A DNA stretch of 8,236 nt from contig JAKFXU010000209.1 of NCBI GenBank assembly GCA_021731215.1, positions 1 through 8,236 on the forward strand, given 5' to 3'. The position numbers and the translations under genes are program-made. The DNA comes from Rhodoferax sp. GTDB lineage: Bacteria > Pseudomonadota > Gammaproteobacteria > Burkholderiales > Burkholderiaceae_C. Below are positions 1-5,293 of this stretch, one piece after another. Numbering within the stretch: the stretch's first letter is position 1; each line of letters begins with the position of its first letter. The notes beneath the pieces are model-generated. The model ran no database searches and was not told the origin of the DNA. It saw only the letters and a list, made by a program, of their open reading frames with translations.

Positions 1-378
1 GTTGTCCATAGCCCAAGCTATGGACGCCTCAGTCAGGACAAAACTGCCTCGCCACTGCATCCACCTACCCTCCAAACCCCAATGGACAATCTGGGATAAA
101 GCATGCCGTCGGGCTTTCGCAGCCCTGGACAGCGATGCATGGCCCGGTGTCGACGCCCAAGCCTTTGGTCGCATTCGGCAGCACCTGGCGCGCCTGAATA
201 ATCAATCAAAACCACGGCGGCGGGCGGCAATGCGGCGTTGCTGGCGGGGGTGAGAGAGAACTTCAGCGGCGGGTTGGGCAAACGCTCCGGTGTTGCTCAG
301 AAAACTGGGGAGCAGGGGCGCTCCTGACTCAAGCCTGGCTGTTCATCCGTCACGGTCTGCCTGCGTGTGGGCGCCATG
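1..378. other. Left-edge region with no recognisable gene
   Basis: I recognise no gene here. A small plus-strand reading frame runs to a TGA at 251-253; from the ATG at 20 it would encode about 77 residues with a basic tail and no motif I know. A similar-sized frame lies opposite on the minus strand (33-281). Neither has a convincing Shine-Dalgarno sequence, and third-position GC in the plus frame is clearly lower than in the neighbouring real genes. The plus frame could be the end or remnant of a gene, but that is speculation. The part from 254 to 378 has only a short imperfect repeat (GGAGC...GCTCC around 310-330) and otherwise looks like spacer beyond the dctP terminator. Confidence 0.5.
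4..25. repeat. Perfect 9-bp inverted repeat, 4-nt loop
   Basis: GTCCATAGC at 4-12 is exactly complementary to GCTATGGAC at 17-25, with a CCAA loop at 13-16. No T-run follows on the plus strand, and only three bases remain on the other side, so it cannot be called an intrinsic terminator from this window. It may be the end of a transcript from a gene left of the window, or a protein-binding dyad. Confidence 0.6.
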
Positions 379-407
379 AAAAGGGCCGACCTTCGGGGGC
401 CGGCCCT
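379..407 (-). terminator. Rho-independent terminator after dctP
   Basis: Read on the minus strand, this is a 10-bp stem (arms 398-407 and 382-391) with one G-U wobble, a six-base loop at 392-397 and a run of four U (379-382). It begins about 20 bp after the dctP stop codon. Position and structure make it the natural 3' end of the gntK-dctQ-dctM-dctP transcript. Confidence 0.75.
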
Positions 408-427
408 GGCGTTGGAGCGGATTGAAG

Positions 428-1444
428 TTACTTGGCGGCGCGCGCCTGCGCAACGCCAGCCTGCACGTCCTTCCAGAGCGCTTCGCCGACGTTGGCGGCA
501 ATGCTGGCGTTGATCGCGCTCAGCTTCTCGCGCATGCGAGCGGCCTCGGTGGGGGTGAGTTCGTTCACCTGCATGCCCTTGCCGCGCAGGTCGGCCAGTG
601 CCTTGTCGGCTTCGGCACGGGTGTCCTTGCGTTCAAAGTCGCGGCTCTTCTTCGCGGCGTCAAGCAGCACCTTTTGCTCGTCCTGGCTCAGCGCGTCCCA
701 GTACTTCTTGCTCACCAGCACGATCCAGGGGCTGTAGACGTGGTTGGTCACGGTCAGGTACTTCTGCACCTCGTAGAACTTGCTCGACAGGATGGTGTTG
801 TACGGGTTTTCCTGGCCGTCAACCGTGCGGGTCTCGAGCGCGGTGAACAGTTCGGAGAACGGCAGCGGCACGGCGTTGGCGCCCAGGGTCTTGAAACTGT
901 CAATGAACACATTGTTTTGCATCACGCGCAGCTTGATGCCTTCCAGGTCTTCCAGCTTGATCACAGCGCGTTTGTTGTTGGTGAGGTTGCGAAAACCGTT
1001 CTCCCAGTACACCAGACCGACCAGGCCTTTCTCCTGCAGCTTGTCCATCACCTTCTGGCCCACCGGGCCGTCCAGCACGGCGTCAGCCTCCTTGACGTTG
1101 CTGAACAGAAAGGGCGTGTCCCAGATCGCCATTTCCTTGGTGATACCCACCAACGTGGCGGTGGAGCCGACCATCATTTCCTGGGCGCCACCAATCAGGG
1201 CCTGCTGCATCTGCACGTCCGAGCCCAGCGCGGCCGCCCCAATGGCACGAATTTTCATCTTGCCGCCGGATGTCTTTTCGACCTCGTCGGCAAACACCTT
1301 GGCAGCACGCCCCTGGTTGGACACCTCGTTCAGGCCGTAGCCGAATCGGATGAGGCGGTTCTTGATGTCCTGCGCCTGCGCCAGACCGGCGCCCAGGGTA
1401 GCCAGGGTGACGGCAGCGGCCACGGCGAGTTGTTTGAGTTTCAT
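428..1444 (-). CDS. dctP: TRAP transporter solute-binding protein, DctP family
   Basis: This is the periplasmic binding protein of a tripartite ATP-independent periplasmic (TRAP) transporter. It captures the substrate and hands it to the DctQM membrane complex. The 338 residues are a normal length. Residues 1-24 form a Sec signal peptide: K at 2 and 4, a hydrophobic core, and a likely cut after AQA at 22-24. Family landmarks include the ALG-S-VQMQQAL stretch near 71-83, RNLTNNKR near 152-159, and the conserved arginine R173 in KLRVM, which in this family pairs with the substrate carboxylate. GQENPYNTI near 210-218 is also typical. The ATG at 1444 is fixed by a strong AAGGAGA ribosome binding site at 1451-1457. 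It is the last gene of the operon, 84 bp after dctM, and is followed by a terminator. The substrate is not visible in the sequence. A sugar acid, most likely gluconate, is inferred from the gntK and gntR neighbours. Confidence 0.95.
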   Translation of the reverse strand: MKLKQLAVAAAVTLATLGAGLAQAQDIKNRLIRFGYGLNEVSNQGRAAKVFADEVEKTSGGKMKIRAIGAAALGSDVQMQQALIGGAQEMMVGSTATLVGITKEMAIWDTPFLFSNVKEADAVLDGPVGQKVMDKLQEKGLVGLVYWENGFRNLTNNKRAVIKLEDLEGIKLRVMQNNVFIDSFKTLGANAVPLPFSELFTALETRTVDGQENPYNTILSSKFYEVQKYLTVTNHVYSPWIVLVSKKYWDALSQDEQKVLLDAAKKSRDFERKDTRAEADKALADLRGKGMQVNELTPTEAARMREKLSAINASIAANVGEALWKDVQAGVAQARAAK

Positions 1445-1450
1445 GAGTTA

Positions 1451-1457
1451 TCTCCTT
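1451..1457 (-). promoter_or_regulatory. Strong ribosome binding site of dctP
   Basis: AAGGAGA on the minus strand lies 6 bases before the dctP ATG. It is clearly stronger than the sites of gntK, dctQ or dctM, which fits the need for a binding protein in excess over its membrane partners. Confidence 0.8.
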
Positions 1458-1467
1458 CTGGATGAAT

Positions 1468-1481
1468 GCGGCCAAGGCCGC
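1468..1481 (-). repeat. GC-rich stem-loop between dctM and dctP
   Basis: GCGGCC at 1468-1473 and GGCCGC at 1476-1481 form a perfect dyad around two bases. In RNA this would be a 5-bp GC stem with a four-base loop, ending about 10 bases upstream of the dctP Shine-Dalgarno sequence. No U-run follows it, so it is not an obvious terminator. It may stabilise the 5' end of a processed dctP message or be a protein site. The function is inferred. Confidence 0.5.
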
Positions 1482-1528
1482 GGGGGTGAAAAATGCTGAA
1501 GGTCATGGCATCGGTTTCAGAATACGCG

Positions 1529-2806
1529 CTAGAACATCAGCTTCAAAGGCCACAACACGATGGCCGGGAACAGGATCAGCAACACCAGCATGGCGAGATA
1601 CACCAGCAGGAACGGCATGACGCCGCGGATGACCGGCTCCATGCGCAACTGGCCGATGCCGGCGACCACGTTGAGCACCGTGCCCACCGGCGGCGTGAGC
1701 AGGCCCAGGCAGCCGACGAAGATGAACATGAAGCCGAAGTACACCGGGTCGATGCCGGCCTTGGCGGCCAGCGGCGAGAGCACCGGCGCCAGGATCAGAA
1801 TGGTGGGCGTGAGGTCCATCACCATGCCTACCGCCAACAGGAACAGACACACCACGGCCATGAACACCATGGGGTTGGCCAGCAGCGGGCCCATGGTCCG
1901 CGCAAGCTGGCTGGGCAGGTCGGCCAGGGTGATCATGTAGGACGCGGCGGTGGCCGCGCCGCACAGGAACATGACGATGCCGGTGGTGCGCGACGCATCG
2001 ACCAACACGCGGTAGAGGCGCTGCAGACTGAGCTCACGGTAGATTAGCGTGGCCACCAGCAACGCGTACACGGCGGCCACCACGGCGGCTTCGGTCGGCG
2101 TGAAGAAGCCCATGCGCAGACCGCCAATGATGATGACCGGCATCATGAGCGCCCAGGCACTGCCGGCCAACACCTGACGGCGTTGTGCCCAGGTGGTCTT
2201 TTCGGCCACCGGCAGGTCCTTGTCGCGCGCCACCCAGCGCCACACCATCACGAGCGCAATGGCCATCATCAGGCCCGGCACGATGCCGGCGAGAAACAGC
2301 TTGCTGATGGAGGTGTTGGTGGTCACGCCGTAGATCACCATGGGCATGGACGGCGGGATGATGGGCGCGATGATGCCGCCTGCGGCGATCAGCCCGGCGC
2401 TCGAACCATCCGGGTAATTCTGCCGGCGCATCATGGGCAGCAGCAGCGTGGCCAGGGCGGCGGTGTCGGCAATCGCCGAGCCGCTCATGGAGGCCAGCAA
2501 CACCGAGGCCGCGATCGCCACATAGCCCAGGCCGCCGGGCACGTGGCCCACCATGGAGCGCGCCAGGTCGATGATGCGCCGGCTCAGGCCGCCGGCGTTC
2601 ATCAGCTCGCCGGCCAATATGAAGAACGGTACTGCCAGCAGAGGAAAGCTGTCAAACCCGGCCTGCACGTTTTGCGCGAGCAACTGGGCGTCGAAAAAGT
2701 CCAGATGCACCATCAGCGCCAACGCGGTCAGCATGAGCGCGAAGGCAATCGGCACGCCCACCGTCATGGTCGCAAACAGGACCAGTAAAAAGAGCGTGAT
2801 CGTCAT
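1529..2806 (-). CDS. dctM: TRAP transporter large permease, DctM family
   Basis: This inner-membrane protein forms the translocation channel of the TRAP transporter and is energised by an ion gradient. Its 425 residues are the usual size for an unfused DctM, and hydrophobic segments run throughout. Hallmarks in order: PFFILAGELMNAGG near 60-73, SGSAIADTAALATLLLP near 108-124, GGIIAPIIPPSMPMVIYG near 143-160, a TPTEAA loop in the middle, a DLTPT motif further on, and LTPPVG at 370-375. The ATG at 2806 was chosen because it overlaps the dctQ stop (ATGA), has GGGAG at 2816-2820 upstream, and starts directly with the first membrane helix. An upstream in-frame start at 2872 would add an arginine-rich leader lying entirely within dctQ. 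The stop is TAG. Translation is coupled to dctQ. Confidence 0.96.
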   Translation of the reverse strand: MTITLFLLVLFATMTVGVPIAFALMLTALALMVHLDFFDAQLLAQNVQAGFDSFPLLAVPFFILAGELMNAGGLSRRIIDLARSMVGHVPGGLGYVAIAASVLLASMSGSAIADTAALATLLLPMMRRQNYPDGSSAGLIAAGGIIAPIIPPSMPMVIYGVTTNTSISKLFLAGIVPGLMMAIALVMVWRWVARDKDLPVAEKTTWAQRRQVLAGSAWALMMPVIIIGGLRMGFFTPTEAAVVAAVYALLVATLIYRELSLQRLYRVLVDASRTTGIVMFLCGAATAASYMITLADLPSQLARTMGPLLANPMVFMAVVCLFLLAVGMVMDLTPTILILAPVLSPLAAKAGIDPVYFGFMFIFVGCLGLLTPPVGTVLNVVAGIGQLRMEPVIRGVMPFLLVYLAMLVLLILFPAIVLWPLKLMF

Positions 2807-3306
2807 GGCTGCGCGCTCCCGTGCGGGCCCAAGGGCTCGGCGGGCGGCTCGCCTGCGAGTTCGCGCCAGCATTGCAGCACCAGCAGCACCGCCATGCAGC
2901 CGCCCATGACCAGCGTGCCCGCCGCACCCAGCGCGAGTGGGTAGTTCATGACCGGACTGCGGCTGTCCATGCCCACCAGCACCTGCGACCAGGATCCGTC
3001 GATCAGATAGTAGAGCGCCAGGGCGATCAATCCACGTGAGAGCCAGCGCAGCACGGCGGCCTTGCGGCCGGTGAGTCGGGCCGTCACCAGGTCAAAACCC
3101 AGATGCTTGCCCTCGCCAAATGCCAGTATCGCCGACAGGCACACCAGCCACACGAACAGCAGGCGAGAGAGTTCTTCGGACACGACCCAGCCGCTGCCCC
3201 AGATGTAACGCTGCACCACGTTGCCGAACACCGCCAGCACCATGCCCAGCAGGCACAGGGCCATGAGGGCTTCGACGCCGTGCTTGAGAAGTTTGCCCAG
3301 GTTCAT
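2803..3306 (-). CDS. dctQ: TRAP transporter small permease, DctQ family
   Basis: This is the small membrane subunit that joins DctM and helps dock the binding protein. It has 167 residues with four predicted membrane helices, at about 11-30, 47-64, 84-103 and 123-145. The family signature is clear: FGNVVQRY near 27-34, SEELSRLLFVWLV near 43-55, then EGKHLGFD near 65-72. The C-terminal tail is rich in proline and glycine. The ATG at 3306 overlaps the gntK stop (ATGA), and the TGA overlaps the dctM start in the same way, so gntK, dctQ and dctM should be translated in a coupled manner. Its own ribosome binding site is weak, which fits coupling. The same frame stays open upstream to 3660, but that part lies over gntK and is not DctQ-like. 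Confidence 0.95.
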   Translation of the reverse strand: MNLGKLLKHGVEALMALCLLGMVLAVFGNVVQRYIWGSGWVVSEELSRLLFVWLVCLSAILAFGEGKHLGFDLVTARLTGRKAAVLRWLSRGLIALALYYLIDGSWSQVLVGMDSRSPVMNYPLALGAAGTLVMGGCMAVLLVLQCWRELAGEPPAEPLGPHGSAQP

Positions 3307-3848
3307 GCCTTGATCTCTTGCGCTTGCGCTTGCGCCGTCCGGGCGCCACGCAGCCACCGCACCACGGCAGCGCCCAACTCGGGCAGCGGGCGGGTCGCGT
3401 CGAGCCGCAGCACGCCAGGCTCTTGACTGGGGTTTTCGAGCGTCTGGAACTGGCTGGCCACCAGGCTCACCGGAAACAGGTGCGCCGGCCGTGCCGCCAC
3501 CCGCTCGCTGGCCTGCGCCTGGGTGAGGTCGAGAAACACAAAGCGCAGGCCGGGCGTGGCTGCGCGCAGACGGTCGCGGTAGCGCTGCTTGAGCGCCGAG
3601 CAGGTGAGCACCACGCCCTGGGGGTGCGCCTGCAACTGGCCGACCAGGGAATCGAGCCACGAAGCCCGATCCTCGTCGCTCAGTGGCCAGCCACTGCGCA
3701 TCTTGCTCACGTTGCTGGCGGAATGGAAATCGTCGCCTTCCAGCAGTGCAAGGCCCAGCGCCTCGGCGCAGAGCTGGCCCAAGCTGGACTTGCCGCAGCC
3801 CGCCACGCCCATCACGACAAGGGAAGTGTTTTCATGCGGTGTGTTCAT
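3303..3848 (-). CDS. gntK: Gluconokinase (GntK, P-loop kinase family)
   Basis: This cytoplasmic enzyme phosphorylates D-gluconate with ATP to 6-phospho-D-gluconate, the substrate of Edd. The 181 residues match the GntK/IdnK family. Visible motifs are the Walker A loop GVAGCGKSS at 14-22, GDDFH in the substrate loop near 38-42, NVSKMRSGWPLSDEDR near 46-61, CSALKQRYRDRLR near 83-95, and a LVASQFQTLE segment towards the C-terminus. All of these line up with E. coli GntK. It is the first gene of the operon, and its TGA overlaps the dctQ ATG by 4 bp. The ATG at 3848 places the P-loop at the family's usual distance. An in-frame ATG at 3866 would add six residues. Neither start has a good Shine-Dalgarno sequence, and an operator-like sequence lies one base upstream of 3848. 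The C-terminus has a run of alternating A and Q from a hexamer repeat. Confidence 0.95.
   Translation of the reverse strand: MNTPHENTSLVVMGVAGCGKSSLGQLCAEALGLALLEGDDFHSASNVSKMRSGWPLSDEDRASWLDSLVGQLQAHPQGVVLTCSALKQRYRDRLRAATPGLRFVFLDLTQAQASERVAARPAHLFPVSLVASQFQTLENPSQEPGVLRLDATRPLPELGAAVVRWLRGARTAQAQAQEIKA
3317..3334 (-). repeat. Three tandem copies of hexamer CTTGCG
   Basis: Three perfect CTTGCG copies sit at the 3' end of gntK and encode AQAQAQ near the C-terminus. Gain or loss of a unit keeps the frame and changes the tail by two residues, so it is probably neutral. Confidence 0.7.
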
Positions 3849-3849
3849 T

Positions 3850-3863
3850 TGGTAGCGCTGTCC
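3850..3863. promoter_or_regulatory. Candidate GntR operator O2 at the gntK start
   Basis: TGGTAGCGCTGTCC matches the upstream palindrome at 3973-3986 at 11 of 14 positions, including the TAGCGCT core with the central CG typical of LacI-family operators. It begins one base upstream of the gntK ATG, where the ribosome binding site would be expected. Its centre is 123 bp from the centre of the other copy. It could act as an auxiliary operator or roadblock. This is an inference from sequence similarity only. Confidence 0.5.
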
Positions 3864-3970
3864 CATTGGGTCAAAAAAGAGAGAAGGCCTGTCACCATCT
3901 GACCGCCGCAAAAGGCAACTTCGTGGCAACATACGGGGCAATTCAGGAATTGTTCGGGTGGCAGATGTCT

Positions 3971-4000
3971 TTGGATAGCGCTATCCTAACGCCATATTTT
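3971..4000 (+). promoter_or_regulatory. Possible sigma-70 promoter of gntR
   Basis: TTGGAT at 3971-3976 and TATTTT at 3995-4000 are separated by 18 bp. The -35 match is weak (3 of 6) and the -10 match is fair (4 of 6). The -35 hexamer overlaps the perfect operator palindrome, which would give autorepression. Transcription from it would start shortly before the TTG start at 4025. Confidence 0.3.
3973..3986. promoter_or_regulatory. Perfect LacI/GntR-type operator palindrome O1
   Basis: GGATAGCGCTATCC is a perfect 14-bp palindrome with the AGCGCT core and central CG shared by many LacI-family operators. It lies between the divergent gntK operon and the LacI-type gntR gene, where a regulator controlling both would bind. 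The assignment to the neighbouring regulator is inferred from position and symmetry. Confidence 0.7.
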
Positions 4001-4024
4001 CGACTGCATAGACCGGGAAAACCC

Positions 4025-5050
4025 TTGGAATCGACCACACGCAAGCGCCGCCACAGCGGCCGGATGACCCTGAGCGACGTGGCCCGCGCGGCCGAGGTCA
4101 GTCCCATCACCGCTTCGCGCGCACTGCGCGGCGAGCGCGGTGTGGCCGCCGAGTTGGTGGAGCGCGTGAAGCAGGCGGCGCAGCAACTCGGCTATGTGCC
4201 CGACCCGGCCGCGCGTGCCCTGGCCTCGCAGCGCAGCATGCAGGTACCGGTGCTGGTGCCGCTGCTGTCCAACACCCTGTTTGTCGATGTGCTCGAAGCC
4301 GTGCACCGCACCCTGCTACCCGACGGCTACCAGATGTTGATCGGCGTGACGCACTACCAGCCCGAGGAAGAAGAGCAACTGCTGCGCAGCTACCTGGCGC
4401 ACCGCCCGGCCGGCCTGCTGCTGACCGGCTTCGACCGCACCGAGACGGCGCGGCAGTTGATTGCGGCCAGTGGTGTTCCCTGCGTGCATCTGATGGAACT
4501 CACCACGGACGGGGCGGTGTACTGCGTCGGTTTTTCGCAGCTCGAAGCCGGCCTTGCCATCACCCGGCACCTGGTGGAGCGCGGGCGGCGACGCATTGCC
4601 TTCGTGGCCGCCCAGCTCGACCCCAGGACCATGCAGCGCGCCGAAGGCTACCGGCGCTGCCTGCGCGAGCACGGTCTGTACGACGCCCGGCTCGAACTCC
4701 TGAGCCCCGAACCATCGTCGATGCGGCTGGGCGGTGAATTGCTGCAACACCTGTTGCGCACCTGCCCGGACGTGGACGCCATCTTTTTTTGCAACGACGA
4801 CCTGGCGCAGGGGGGGCTGCTGGCCGCTTTGCGCCTGCAAGTGGCGGTGCCCCAGCGCGTCGCCATCGTCGGCTTCAACGACCTCTCCGGCAGCGACCAG
4901 ATGGTGCCGCCCCTGACCACGGTGCGCACCCCGCTGCGGGCCATTGGCGAGACCAGCGCACAGATGTTGCTGACCCTCATGCGGGGCGACACGCCGACCG
5001 AAAACTCGCTCGACCTTGGCTTCGAACTGATGGCGCGCGGCAGCACCTGA
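4025..5050 (+). CDS. gntR: LacI-family transcriptional regulator, GntR type
   Basis: This is probably the gluconate-responsive repressor of the divergent gntK-TRAP operon. It starts with a basic arm (TTRKRRHSGR) followed by a LacI-type helix-turn-helix at about 15-37 (TLSDVARAAEVSPITASRALRG), then a hinge and a periplasmic-binding-protein-like effector domain. It resembles E. coli GntR in several stretches: VLVPLLSNTLFVDVLE, the LDPRT-GY segment, IFFCNDDLAQGG, VAIVGFND and the final LDLGF-L---GS. I chose the TTG at 4025 (341 residues) because GC-rich third positions begin there, and a weak GGGAAA lies just upstream. The in-frame ATG at 3965 would put the operator inside the gene and adds 20 codons with low third-position GC. 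The ATG at 4064 is a further alternative that would remove the basic arm. The ligand, gluconate or 6-phosphogluconate, is inferred. Confidence 0.9.
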   Translation: MESTTRKRRHSGRMTLSDVARAAEVSPITASRALRGERGVAAELVERVKQAAQQLGYVPDPAARALASQRSMQVPVLVPLLSNTLFVDVLEAVHRTLLPDGYQMLIGVTHYQPEEEEQLLRSYLAHRPAGLLLTGFDRTETARQLIAASGVPCVHLMELTTDGAVYCVGFSQLEAGLAITRHLVERGRRRIAFVAAQLDPRTMQRAEGYRRCLREHGLYDARLELLSPEPSSMRLGGELLQHLLRTCPDVDAIFFCNDDLAQGGLLAALRLQVAVPQRVAIVGFNDLSGSDQMVPPLTTVRTPLRAIGETSAQMLLTLMRGDTPTENSLDLGFELMARGST

Positions 5051-5060
5051 GACGGTCGAA

Positions 5061-5085
5061 CCGGATCAACCAACCAACAATCCGG
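5061..5085 (+). repeat. Inverted repeat downstream of gntR
   Basis: CCGGAT at 5061-5066 and ATCCGG at 5080-5085 flank a 13-base spacer, 10 bases after the gntR stop. There is no U-run, so it is at best a weak or factor-assisted terminator. Read-through from gntR into zwf remains possible. Confidence 0.35.
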
Positions 5086-5106
5086 GCCACAGACAAGCCG
5101 CCAACA

Positions 5107-5121
5107 TGTAACCAAGTTACA
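5107..5121. promoter_or_regulatory. HexR-like operator upstream of zwf
   Basis: TGTAACCAAGTTACA has perfect 6-bp arms (TGTAAC/GTTACA) around three bases. It resembles the TGTAAT-N3-ATTACA dyad known for HexR, the RpiR-family repressor of central sugar metabolism that responds to 2-keto-3-deoxy-6-phosphogluconate. The genes downstream (zwf, pgl, edd) are classic HexR targets. The hexR gene itself is not in the window, so the assignment is inferred. Confidence 0.6.
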
Positions 5122-5160
5122 AGAAAATTGAGGATTAATGGTTACTCCTAGCCAACAACA

Positions 5161-5175
5161 GGAAACTAAATTACA
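5161..5175. promoter_or_regulatory. Weaker second HexR-like site
   Basis: GGAAACTAAATTACA keeps one good half (AAATTACA) of the HexR-type dyad and has a degenerate left half. Its centre is 54 bp downstream of the centre of the perfect site. It overlaps the region just upstream of a possible -10 element. It may be a chance match in AT-rich sequence. Confidence 0.3.
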
Positions 5176-5226
5176 CTATTCTCATGCTTGATCGGATTAA
5201 ATCGACGCCAACCTCATGGGCCCCCG

Positions 5227-5246
5227 CCGGGCCACGCGTGGGCCGG
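5227..5246 (+). repeat. GC-rich dyad in the zwf leader
   Basis: The two 10-base halves of this 20-bp stretch are complementary at 9 of 10 positions; the only mismatch is G5231 against G5242. It could fold into a stable hairpin about 50 bases upstream of the zwf start. It is not followed by a T-run, so it is not a simple terminator. Confidence 0.45.
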
Positions 5247-5293
5247 TTGCTGCTGCGCTCCATGAAACACAAGCTTCTCACCCAACGCTACTT

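Larger units (their letters stand above)
3849..4024. promoter_or_regulatory. Divergent gntK/gntR regulatory region
   Basis: This 176-bp gap between the divergent starts must carry promoters for both units. It is more AT-rich than the genes. It contains two LacI-type operator candidates (3850-3863 and 3973-3986), a CAATTC/GAATTG dyad at 3939-3952, and a direct repeat GGCAAC at 3914-3919 and 3925-3930, one helical turn apart. I could not place a convincing minus-strand promoter for gntK. A possible plus-strand promoter is listed separately. Confidence 0.65.
5051..5293 (+). promoter_or_regulatory. zwf leader and control region
   Basis: This 243-bp gap between gntR and zwf is AT-rich in its middle (about 5100-5200), unlike the genes. 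It holds an inverted repeat after gntR, a HexR-like dyad at 5107-5121, a weaker similar site at 5161-5175, and a GC-rich dyad at 5227-5246. A TATTCT at 5177-5182 could be a -10 element, but I find no good -35 at the right spacing. The zwf promoter probably lies here. Confidence 0.6.

Noticed and set aside
422..1465. Long plus-strand open frame opposite dctP
   Set aside because: It is an antisense shadow of a GC-rich gene. Its translation is low-complexity and H/L/G-rich, while the minus-strand product is a clear TRAP binding protein.
2807..2872. Upstream extension of dctM by 22 arginine-rich residues
   Set aside because: It lies within dctQ, would displace the first membrane helix from the N-terminus, and ATG 2806 has both an SD and the ATGA overlap.
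3577..3590. A third operator-like sequence, GGTAGCGCTG, inside gntK
   Set aside because: It shares a 10-base core with the 3850-3863 site but only about 8 of 14 positions with the perfect palindrome. It encodes the conserved KQRYRD stretch of gluconokinase, so coding constraint explains it.
3307..3660. Upstream extension of the dctQ frame over gntK
   Set aside because: The extra residues are arginine/proline-rich and unlike any DctQ; the frame is open only because of high GC within gntK.
3849..3900. TTGACC on the minus strand as a gntK -35 element
   Set aside because: The hexamer is good, but the matching -10 position would fall on the gntK start codon with a poor sequence.
5216..5293. Earlier ATG start for zwf
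   Set aside because: The added 26 residues are not typical of Zwf and part of them is encoded by a GC-rich dyad; ATG 5294 gives the standard length and residue numbering. I keep it only as an alternative.
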